A stretch of DNA of 9,440 bases. Origin: CAZOSF01 sp964582415 (GTDB lineage Bacteria; Bacteroidota; Bacteroidia; Flavobacteriales; Flavobacteriaceae). A program made the position numbers and the translations under genes. Shown one piece after another: positions 1-6,081 of this stretch (position 1 is its first letter; each line of letters begins with the position of its first letter). Below the pieces are notes generated by a model. It was not told the DNA's origin and made no database searches. It was given only the letters and a program-made list of their open reading frames with translations. The stretch is taken from the NCBI GenBank assembly GCA_964582415.1, contig CAZOSF010000081.1, positions 1-9,440 of the forward strand, in the 5' to 3' direction.

Positions 1-16
1 CTGCAGTTAAAATCCC

Positions 17-45
17 TTCGACTGCGTCGAATGTGGTCTTTTTTT
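17..45 (+). terminator. Terminator-like hairpin, left repeat unit (plus strand)
   Basis: A 6-pair stem (17-22 with 26-31, TTCGAC/GTCGAA) with a 3-base loop is followed after five bases by TCTTTTTTT. This has the shape of an intrinsic terminator for transcription arriving from the left. The stem is short, and no plus-strand gene is visible in the window, so its use is uncertain. Confidence 0.35.
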
Positions 46-128
46 ATTCCCTTCAACCCTCGAGCAAGCTCGGGTTAGGGATTACTTGCGTGATCCCTGG
101 GCGGCCGCGGCTGCAATTACCATCCCTA

Positions 129-155
129 CAGGTCTGCGACCTGCGGTTCTTTTTT
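129..155 (+). terminator. Terminator-like hairpin, right repeat unit (plus strand)
   Basis: The stem CAGGTC/GACCTG (129-134 with 138-143) around the loop TGC is followed three bases later by TTCTTTTTT. It is the counterpart of the hairpin at 17-45, with a different stem but the same loop and T-tract. It could stop plus-strand transcripts arriving from the left, opposite to the tRNA terminator. Confidence 0.4.
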
Positions 156-195
156 ATTCCCCTTCATCCTCAAGCAAGCTTGGGATTTGGGGAAT

Positions 196-227
196 AAAAA
201 AATCCCGATGGCAAATGCCATCGGGAT
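196..227 (-). terminator. Intrinsic terminator of the tRNA-Val / folC transcript
   Basis: On the minus strand an 11-pair perfect stem, ATCCCGATGGC with GCCATCGGGAT (227-217 with 212-202), closes a 4-base loop and runs directly into seven T residues. It starts 11 bases after the 3' end of the tRNA. It is the only convincing terminator in the window and probably ends both the tRNA transcript and any readthrough from folC. Confidence 0.9.
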
Positions 228-238
228 GGTGAGTGATG

Positions 239-313
239 TGGGCGCTGAGGGATTCGAACCCCCGACCCCCTCGGTGTAAACGAGGTGCTCTGAACCAGCT
301 GAGCTAAGCGCCC
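239..313 (-). tRNA. tRNA-Val (anticodon TAC)
   Basis: The minus strand folds into a full cloverleaf. The acceptor stem is GGGCGCT with AGCGCCC (313-307 with 246-240), followed by discriminator A at 239. The D stem is GCTC/GAGC, the anticodon stem CCTCG/CGAGG encloses the loop TTTACAC, and the T arm carries TTCGAAT. Anticodon TAC reads valine GUA and, by wobble, other GUN codons. CCA is not encoded, since the next bases are CAT, so it must be added after transcription. The gene has its own promoter at 331-361 and a terminator at 196-227. Confidence 0.96.
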
Positions 314-330
314 CTTAGTGTTAGCGGATG

Positions 331-361
331 CAAATATAAGTTAGTTTTTATTACTCGCAAA
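331..361 (-). promoter_or_regulatory. Bacteroidota-type promoter of tRNA-Val
   Basis: Read on the minus strand, TTTG (361-358) is followed after 19 bases by TATATTTG (338-331). These match the known Bacteroidota sigma consensus of TTTG at -33 and TAnnTTTG at -7. The predicted start, about six bases downstream, gives a leader of roughly 10-12 bases before the mature tRNA. It is the best promoter match in the window. Confidence 0.8.
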
Positions 362-378
362 CAATTATTTTAAAAAAT

Positions 379-1596
379 CTATAAAACTTCGGCAACAACG
401 AAAGTACTTCCTCCCACATAAATCAAATCGTCCTGCTTTGCCTTCTTAAGTGCCGCTTTATAGGCCTTCTTCACCGATGGATATACCTTGCCCAACAACC
501 CAAATTCCTTGGCTCTTTCCTGTAACAGTTCGGCCTCCATCGCTCTAGGTAAATCTGGCGCGCAGAAATAATAATGCGCTTCCTTAGGGAATAAGGGTAA
601 AATTACCTTGAAATCTTTGTCGGATACCATCCCAAGCACAATGTGTAGGTTATTAAAAGTCTCGGATTTTAGTTGGTCCATGACAATAACTAAACCTTCC
701 TTATTATGAGCCGTGTCACATATTACTTTAGGGTGCTCCCGAAGCTGTTGCCAACGCCCTAATAAACCTGTGTTGGCCACCACGTTTTTTAAACCCGATC
801 GAATTACCTTTTCGGATACTTTCCATCCGGCTTCTTTAAGCAGCTTAAAAACAATAGAAACCGTCTGTAAATTCTTTCTTTGATAATTACCTTTCAGATC
901 GGAAACATAATTGTTGGACTCAAAATCCTCGGCATAATATATCGGCGCCCCTCTTTCTTCGGCTATTCTTGAAAACACTTCTCTAGTTTCGGGTACTGTT
1001 TCCCCAATGACCACAGGAATACTCGTTTTGATTATTCCCGCCTTTTCTGTGGCGATTTGTTCATAGGTGGTTCCCAAAAACTGGGTATGGTCAAATCCGA
1101 TATTGGTGATCACCGAAAGCTCGGGTTGAATGATATTGGTGCTGTCCAATCGACCCCCCATTCCCACTTCAATCACCGCAATATCTACTTCTTCCTTTCG
1201 GAAATAATCGAAGGCTAATCCAACCGTCATTTCGAAAAAAGACAGCTCTTCTGCTTCGAAAAAGGCTTTGTGTTTCTTTACGAAGGAACTTACCCTACGC
1301 TTAGAAATTGGGGTACCGTTGATTTTGATGCGTTCCCGAAAATCCTTTAGGTGAGGGGAAGTATACAGTCCGACTTTATAACCAGCCTCTTGTAGAACTG
1401 AAGCTACCATATGACTTACCGACCCCTTTCCGTTCGTTCCAGCCACATGAACGCTTTTAAATCCTTTTTCTGGGTGATTTAGATACCCGGCAAGTTTATG
1501 GGTATTGTCCAAATTGGCCTTATAGGCTGCTTGTCCCATCCGTTGGTACATAGGCAACCGATTAAAAAGCCACTGTAATGTATCCTTGTAGTTAAT
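379..1596 (-). CDS. folC: FolC: dihydrofolate synthase / folylpolyglutamate synthase, probable ATT start
   Basis: This cytoplasmic Mur-ligase-family enzyme joins L-glutamate to dihydropteroate and adds further glutamates to folates, using ATP. Counting from the ATT at 1596 (405 residues), visible motifs are the P-loop GTNGKGS (53-59), TSPHL (79-83), the Mg/ATP segment EVGMGGRLD (143-151), ITNIGFDHTQFLG (163-175), EKAGIIK (184-190), GRWQ (280-283) and the C-domain motif DTAHN (294-298). It ends in GGSTFVVAEVL. The start is unusual. The first standard start codons in frame are TTG at 1557 and ATG at 1551, but the frame is open back to 1638, and residues encoded upstream (NYKDTLQWLFNRL) are the conserved first helix of the family. 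The codon where methionine is expected is ATT. The gene begins 11 bases after the upstream stop and is probably co-transcribed and translationally coupled. No terminator follows it before the tRNA. Confidence 0.93.
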   Translation of the reverse strand: MNYKDTLQWLFNRLPMYQRMGQAAYKANLDNTHKLAGYLNHPEKGFKSVHVAGTNGKGSVSHMVASVLQEAGYKVGLYTSPHLKDFRERIKINGTPISKRRVSSFVKKHKAFFEAEELSFFEMTVGLAFDYFRKEEVDIAVIEVGMGGRLDSTNIIQPELSVITNIGFDHTQFLGTTYEQIATEKAGIIKTSIPVVIGETVPETREVFSRIAEERGAPIYYAEDFESNNYVSDLKGNYQRKNLQTVSIVFKLLKEAGWKVSEKVIRSGLKNVVANTGLLGRWQQLREHPKVICDTAHNKEGLVIVMDQLKSETFNNLHIVLGMVSDKDFKVILPLFPKEAHYYFCAPDLPRAMEAELLQERAKEFGLLGKVYPSVKKAYKAALKKAKQDDLIYVGGSTFVVAEVL

Positions 1597-1607
1597 GGTC
1601 GTTGTAA

Positions 1608-4088
1608 TTAACGTTTGATCAATTTCTGTTGAACGGCTTTATTCTCCGACTTCAACTGAACTACGTATACTCCTTTGGGCATATCCCCAATTTCAACGCG
1701 CCGACGCGCACCATCAAAAAGGGCCTCCTTTACCAATTTTCCATCCAACGAATAGAGCTGTACCTTTCCTTGTTCCATACTGGTTTGAATGTTGAAATAG
1801 GATTCGGCTGGATTCGGCGCTATGGAAAAAGTAGTGGATTCATTGTAATTGTTTAGACCTAAAACGACTTCGTCTAAATTCAACTTATAAGAAGAACGTC
1901 CATAGGTGGCTATATATAAATAGTTGGAAGCCTCATGAATATGCATGTCGGTTACGACTACATTTGGTAAACCTTCACCTAGTGGCTCCCATAGCTCGCC
2001 CGCATTTCCGGAACCAAAAACACCGATATCAGTCCCTATGAAAAGTCGCCCGTCTGCTGCTTGAACAATATCATTGATGGGCACATCCGGTAAATTATGC
2101 GTGATGTCACTCCATGTTTCACCATTGTCTGTGGTTACATATACGTGTCCGATATTTTCTGCATAGCGATAGCCTGAGAACGTCGCATAAATGGTACCTG
2201 GGTGGGTTCTTGAAGTTAAGACCTTGGTTACCCATCTGTTTGGTAGTGTTTCGGAGATATCCGTCCAAGTAGCCCCACCATCCAAAGTAAAGGCCACATT
2301 CCCATCATCGGTACCCACAACAATTTTATCCGAATTAAATCCAGAGACATCGATACTGATAATCGTTCCATAATTAAGGTTCCCGCCCCCTGGGCCATTG
2401 GTCAGGTCACCACTGATAGCCGACCAAGATTGGGCTCCGTTCACCGTTTTATACACCCGTTGCGTTCCAGTATAGAGTATTTGGCTATCGCTAGGATCGA
2501 ATACCAAAGGGGTGTCCCAGTTTTTACGATCACTACCTGCAATTCCCGTGGTAATCCCAAAGAAGGTGGCCCCGTCGTTTATTGATTTCCCCAGACTACC
2601 ATATTGATACATGGCATAAATCACGTTGGTATTATTAGGGTCTACTAAAGGCTGGAAGCCATCCCCTCCATAAATGATCTGCCAATCGTCCGAACTACCT
2701 GTCACGGTACGAGAGGTGCTATTGTCCTGGGCTCCTCCGTAAATCTTGTTTTCATTACTCGGGTCCACATAAAAGCGATAAAACTGTGTAATTGGCAAGG
2801 TGTAATCCTTCGTCCAAGTGGCACCACCGTTAGAACTATAATACAATCCCCCATCATTTCCTAAAAGGACTTCCCCAGGCACACTGGCATTGAATGCCAG
2901 GGCATGTTGATCGACATGTGCGTTTAGAAAAACATCAAACCAACTATTTCCTCCATCAGTTGATTTCTGAACAATAAAATCTACATTATAGAGGATATTT
3001 TCATCGGTTGGGTCTACCACAATCCCTTGAAACCACCAATGGAATCCGATATCCTGCAAAGGTCCAGCATTGAGAGCTATCCAAGTCGCCCCAGCATCAT
3101 TGGTGCGATATACTCCTTGAATACTTCCTTGTGCATCCGAATAACGCGCATACAAAACATCAGGATTAGAAGCAGCAATTTCAATGGAAATCCTCCCTTT
3201 TTGTGAAGCTAAAGTTGGCAGACCATTGGTGAGTTCATTCCAAGTATCCCCACCATCGGTACTTTTATAAATTCCCGATGTTTCTCCTCCATACTGACGG
3301 TATTGTGGGCGACGAACCCGTTCCCAACTTGCCGCGTAAAGAATGTTGCCATCGGAAGGATGAATCGCCATATCGATGATTCCTGTGGAATCGCTCACAA
3401 ATAGTTTTTGTTCCCAAGTAGTCCCTCCATCGGTAGAACGGTATACCCCTCGGTTGGGATCGTTTTTGAATAACGGCCCCATCGCTCCAACAAAGATTAC
3501 GTCATCGTTATTGGGATCCAATAATACTTTGCTAATACTTCCTACTTCTGAAAGTCCTTTCGATTCCCAGGTGGCCCCACCATTATCACTCTTATACACT
3601 CCATCGCCATCATAGGCCAAAGAACCTCCTCCAGCATTGGGTTCTCCTGTCCCTACCCAAACGATATCGGTATCGTTTTTTGAAATTTCAATATCCCCTA
3701 TAGAGAGCATTTCCTGAGAATCAAAGATTGGAATCCAGTTAGCCCCTGCGTCTGTGGTTTTGAAGATACCTCCTGAAGCTGCCCCAACATAATAGGTTTG
3801 GGGTTGATCGACAGGAATTTCAATGTCGGATATTCTTCCGCCAATATTAACGGGCCCTACAAATTCCCAAGTTGCATTGGAGCGGAACGACTGTTGGCGT
3901 TTCCATTCAATCGCACGTTGATAGGCCTCCATATCGACGGTGCCATACGGATAAGCGCGTTGCATAAAGAGGATGTCCTGGGGGAATTCGGATTCGTTGA
4001 TTCTAAGATCCGAAAGATGGGTCTCGGTGGTAGTATCGACACACCCAACAAAGAGGATCGAAAGCAGTAGTAGGGGAAAATATTTCAT
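1608..4088 (-). CDS. Secreted Asp-box/VPS10-sortilin-like beta-propeller protein with type IX sorting domain
   Basis: 826 residues. The N-terminus is a hydrophobic signal ending in a lipobox-like FVGC (Cys16). The body is a chain of BNR/Asp-box hairpins of the form S/T-x-D/N-x-G-x-x-W/F. They lie near residues 110, 166, 217, 275, 328, 375, 417, 501, 547, 600 and 651, with a degenerate one near 692. Eleven or twelve boxes imply about two beta-propellers, as in sortilin/VPS10-like and oligoxyloglucanase-like proteins. Residues about 753-826 form a type A C-terminal sorting domain of the type IX secretion system, with FSIAPNPAESYF, LYSLDGKLV and MPKGVYVVQL before a KLIKR end. It is therefore expected on or outside the outer membrane. 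Asp boxes are structural, so an enzymatic role (glycosidase) cannot be claimed; binding of protein or glycan is equally possible. It has its own promoter just upstream, and folC follows closely. Confidence 0.9.
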   Translation of the reverse strand: MKYFPLLLLSILFVGCVDTTTETHLSDLRINESEFPQDILFMQRAYPYGTVDMEAYQRAIEWKRQQSFRSNATWEFVGPVNIGGRISDIEIPVDQPQTYYVGAASGGIFKTTDAGANWIPIFDSQEMLSIGDIEISKNDTDIVWVGTGEPNAGGGSLAYDGDGVYKSDNGGATWESKGLSEVGSISKVLLDPNNDDVIFVGAMGPLFKNDPNRGVYRSTDGGTTWEQKLFVSDSTGIIDMAIHPSDGNILYAASWERVRRPQYRQYGGETSGIYKSTDGGDTWNELTNGLPTLASQKGRISIEIAASNPDVLYARYSDAQGSIQGVYRTNDAGATWIALNAGPLQDIGFHWWFQGIVVDPTDENILYNVDFIVQKSTDGGNSWFDVFLNAHVDQHALAFNASVPGEVLLGNDGGLYYSSNGGATWTKDYTLPITQFYRFYVDPSNENKIYGGAQDNSTSRTVTGSSDDWQIIYGGDGFQPLVDPNNTNVIYAMYQYGSLGKSINDGATFFGITTGIAGSDRKNWDTPLVFDPSDSQILYTGTQRVYKTVNGAQSWSAISGDLTNGPGGGNLNYGTIISIDVSGFNSDKIVVGTDDGNVAFTLDGGATWTDISETLPNRWVTKVLTSRTHPGTIYATFSGYRYAENIGHVYVTTDNGETWSDITHNLPDVPINDIVQAADGRLFIGTDIGVFGSGNAGELWEPLGEGLPNVVVTDMHIHEASNYLYIATYGRSSYKLNLDEVVLGLNNYNESTTFSIAPNPAESYFNIQTSMEQGKVQLYSLDGKLVKEALFDGARRRVEIGDMPKGVYVVQLKSENKAVQQKLIKR

Positions 4089-4102
4089 GGAATAAATTTT
4101 CC

Positions 4103-4134
4103 CAAAGATACTTTTTTAGAGGGTTAATCGGAAA
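4103..4134 (-). promoter_or_regulatory. Promoter of the secreted propeller gene
   Basis: The minus strand has TATCTTTG at 4110-4103, an exact TAnnTTTG -7 element, in the 35-base gap after tonB. A weak -33 match, TTTC, lies at 4134-4131 inside the end of tonB with a 20-base spacer. Predicted transcription would start around 4097, leaving a leader of only about 10 bases before the ATG at 4088. It lets the propeller gene and folC be expressed apart from exbB-exbD-tonB. Confidence 0.6.
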
Positions 4135-4942
4135 GTTTGAAGTTGTAAATAATCTTTCCTATTTGCTTTGCTGGGGCCTTGTCGTCAGCATTGAATTTCG
4201 TTGCTAAAGCCGCACGTTTTGCAGGTTCTAGTAAACACTTACTATTATTGGTGGTTCCTCGAACCCCAGGAGTTGCATTAATTACCTTTCCACTTCGATC
4301 TACTTCAATACTTACGACCACCCTTCCGGCCTCGTTACAGTCTTGAACGAACTTTTCTTTGTTTAATGCTTTTCTTCCACCCAGCAGATAATTTCCATCC
4401 CCATCGAGACCCAATCCAGAACCATAATAGCTACTGGCATTCGGATCGCCATTGGGATCGCCTTTATCGCCAGCTTTGTTATCGTTCCCTTCACTCCCTT
4501 CGGCTTTGCCGTCATTCTTCGGGCCATTGATCAGACTAGACAGGGCGTCGGTAGTGGCTTTATCCGGTTTTGGATCTGGTTTTTTAGTTTCTACTTTTTT
4601 GGGAATTTCCTTAACAACCTCCTTTACTTCTTCCTTTTTCTCCTCTTTCTTAATCACGGGAGCTTCTTCATTCTCCTGAGTCACAACTTCCTCCTTGATT
4701 TCCGTTTTGGTTTGTGGAACAGGTGGAGGGGTCGTTTCCTTCGGAGCTGTCTTAACGGGTTCCGTAGGTTGATCATTTCCCTGACCATAATCGGTCGTTC
4801 CAAAGTTTACCGCAATACCACTTTCCAGTGGTGGATCCATATACTTCAATCCAAAGTAAAACAGCAGCAACAAAATGATGCTGTGCAGGAGGATCGTAAG
4901 GATCATACTTTTCCTTTTATGTTTGGTATCCAGTAAACTCAT
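4124..4942 (-). CDS. tonB: TonB-family energy transducer
   Basis: 272 residues with TonB architecture. A short basic cytoplasmic tail is followed by one membrane helix (about 13-32) containing His20, a position comparable to the essential His20 of E. coli TonB. A Pro-rich and Lys/Glu-rich periplasmic spacer follows (about 58-128), then a Gly/Asp/Asn-rich segment (140-185). The C-terminal domain (about 190-272), with VVVSIEVDRSGKV, is the part that would contact TonB-dependent receptors. Two cysteines (202 and 236) flank its first strands and may form a disulfide. It would pass energy from the ExbB-ExbD proton channel to outer-membrane receptors for glycans, siderophores or vitamins. The start ATG overlaps the exbD stop by one base (TAATG), which indicates coupled translation. 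Confidence 0.92.
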   Translation of the reverse strand: MSLLDTKHKRKSMILTILLHSIILLLLFYFGLKYMDPPLESGIAVNFGTTDYGQGNDQPTEPVKTAPKETTPPPVPQTKTEIKEEVVTQENEEAPVIKKEEKKEEVKEVVKEIPKKVETKKPDPKPDKATTDALSSLINGPKNDGKAEGSEGNDNKAGDKGDPNGDPNASSYYGSGLGLDGDGNYLLGGRKALNKEKFVQDCNEAGRVVVSIEVDRSGKVINATPGVRGTTNNSKCLLEPAKRAALATKFNADDKAPAKQIGKIIYNFKLSD

Positions 4943-5334
4943 TAATTAGGTCTAACGGCCAATACCACTTTAAAATTATTCTTATTGGCAATGTCCATTA
5001 CAAAAACGGCGTCTTCAATGGGCACGCCCTCTTCGGCCCTTAGAATGATGGTTGGGTTATCCTGTCCGGCAAGAATGGCTTTCAGTTCTTTCTCTACCCC
5101 ATATTCACTTACACGTTCCTTGTTTACGTAATAGGCGCCATCTTTTGTAATACTCACCGAGGCCTTTTGTTGGTTGGTCGATTTGCCCTTCGCTTTGGGA
5201 AGGATCAAATCGAGGGCATCGGGGGTGATGGCCGGGGAAGTAAGCAAGAAGAATACCAGCAGTAGGAACACGATGTCTGTCATCGAGCTCATACTGAATT
5301 CCGCCTGTACTTTATTTCTTCCTCGTAAATTCAT
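4942..5334 (-). CDS. exbD: ExbD/TolR-type biopolymer transport protein
   Basis: 130 residues, normal length for the family. A short N-terminal cytoplasmic tail leads into one membrane helix (about 18-34, MTDIVFLLLVFFLLTSP). Asp20 is in the position of the membrane aspartate that carries protons in ExbD (Asp25 in E. coli). The rest (about 40-130) is the small periplasmic domain with the conserved VSITKDG and TIILRAEEGVP stretches. It works with ExbB as the stator-like proton channel that energises TonB. It overlaps exbB upstream and tonB downstream by one base each. TolR, its close relative, is less likely because a TonB gene follows directly. Confidence 0.93.
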   Translation of the reverse strand: MNLRGRNKVQAEFSMSSMTDIVFLLLVFFLLTSPAITPDALDLILPKAKGKSTNQQKASVSITKDGAYYVNKERVSEYGVEKELKAILAGQDNPTIILRAEEGVPIEDAVFVMDIANKNNFKVVLAVRPN

Positions 5335-6035
5335 TAGGCGGGTTCGTTTAGAAGATCCAAGAAATCGACGGCGGTAGCCTCCATTTGATGTACCACCTTA
5401 TCGGTTCGAACCACCAAGTGGTTGTATCCTATATAGGCGATAATCCCCACAATAAGACCAGCAACCGTTGTGGTCATCGCGGTGTAGATTCCTTCCGCCA
5501 AGCTACCCATTTCGGCTTGTCCGCTACTGGTGGCCAACTGATGGAAAGCTAAAACCATACCGATAACCGTTCCCAAGAATCCAATCATCGGGGCCGCCCC
5601 AGCGATGGTCGCCAAAATACCCACGTTCTTTTCTAATTTATAAACTTCCAATCGCCCCGCATTTTCAATGGCGGTATTGATATCTTCCAACGGACTACCG
5701 ATTCTGGAAATTCCTTTCTCGGTTAAGCGGGATACGGGGGTATTGTTTTGGGCACACAGCATCTTGGCTCCTTGGATATTACCACTGGTAACATGTTCAC
5801 GAATCTGATTCATAAAATTGCGATCCAATTTCGAAGCGGCCTTGATGGCAAACAAACGCTCGAAATAGATATATACAGCAACAAAAAGCAGTACAAAAAG
5901 TAGGGCAATGATGATTTGCCCCCCAAGACCACCGCTCATTATCAGGTCCATAATAGAGAGGGTCTTTTCGGTAGATTCGGGATCCAAAGCCTGCACGGCT
6001 TCCTCTGCCCCCTCTTGCATTAAGAAGTTCAGCAT
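5334..6035 (-). CDS. exbB: ExbB/TolQ/MotA-family proton channel protein
   Basis: 233 residues. There are three membrane segments: about 38-58, about 138-166 and about 184-206, with a cytoplasmic domain between the first two. The family core is clear: GILATIAGAAPMIGFLGTVIGM (about 139-160) followed by an EGIYTAMTTTVAGLIVGI region (about 181-198) that lines the pore in ExbB/TolQ/MotA proteins. It forms the inner-membrane proton channel with ExbD. The N-terminus before the first helix (about 35 residues) is acidic and short, so no extra domain is fused. The gene starts 46 bases after nhaD. I see no TAnnTTTG element in that gap, so it may be read from the dehydrogenase promoter, or from an unseen internal one. 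Confidence 0.93.
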   Translation of the reverse strand: MLNFLMQEGAEEAVQALDPESTEKTLSIMDLIMSGGLGGQIIIALLFVLLFVAVYIYFERLFAIKAASKLDRNFMNQIREHVTSGNIQGAKMLCAQNNTPVSRLTEKGISRIGSPLEDINTAIENAGRLEVYKLEKNVGILATIAGAAPMIGFLGTVIGMVLAFHQLATSSGQAEMGSLAEGIYTAMTTTVAGLIVGIIAYIGYNHLVVRTDKVVHQMEATAVDFLDLLNEPA

Positions 6036-6081
6036 AAGTTCAGTTATTTAGTAGGTTAACGGATGAAGTAGTTCGAAATTG

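Larger units (their letters stand above)
1..195. repeat. Two tandem structured repeat units with a 110-base period
   Basis: Bases 1-80 and 111-190 align at an offset of 110; both start with CTGCA, and 41-50 equals 151-160. Identity is roughly 70-75% by eye outside the first hairpin. Each unit holds hairpin 1 (17-31; 129-143) with a constant TGC loop, a T-tract (39-45; 150-155), then hairpin 2 with a constant AA loop. Hairpin 2 has nested stems 48-52/77-81, 55-58/73-76 and 61-65/68-72 in the left unit, and 156-162/189-195, 166-169/183-186 and 171-175/178-182 in the right unit. The stems differ between copies but stay paired. A further hairpin (77-98, 9 pairs, TTGC loop) and a GC-rich patch near 100-112 lie at the junction. 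The left unit touches the window edge, so more copies may exist outside. No coding sequence is seen here. Confidence 0.75.

Noticed and set aside
100..112. GC-rich patch containing GCGGCCGC
   Set aside because: It is short and could be a cloning-site-like sequence by chance at the repeat junction. No adjacent vector sequence is seen, and nothing further supports a function.
1..195. CRISPR array or insertion-sequence end
   Set aside because: There are only two diverged units with no identical short repeats and spacers, no terminal inverted repeats with target duplications, and no transposase or cas gene.
1629..4070. Several plus-strand frames of 60-90 codons across the propeller gene
   Set aside because: They are antisense shadows created by the repetitive Asp-box coding sequence, which has few stops on the other strand.
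1608..4088. Sialidase or other named glycosidase activity for the propeller protein
   Set aside because: Asp boxes occur in many non-enzymatic propellers and I cannot identify catalytic residues, so only the fold and export signals are claimed.
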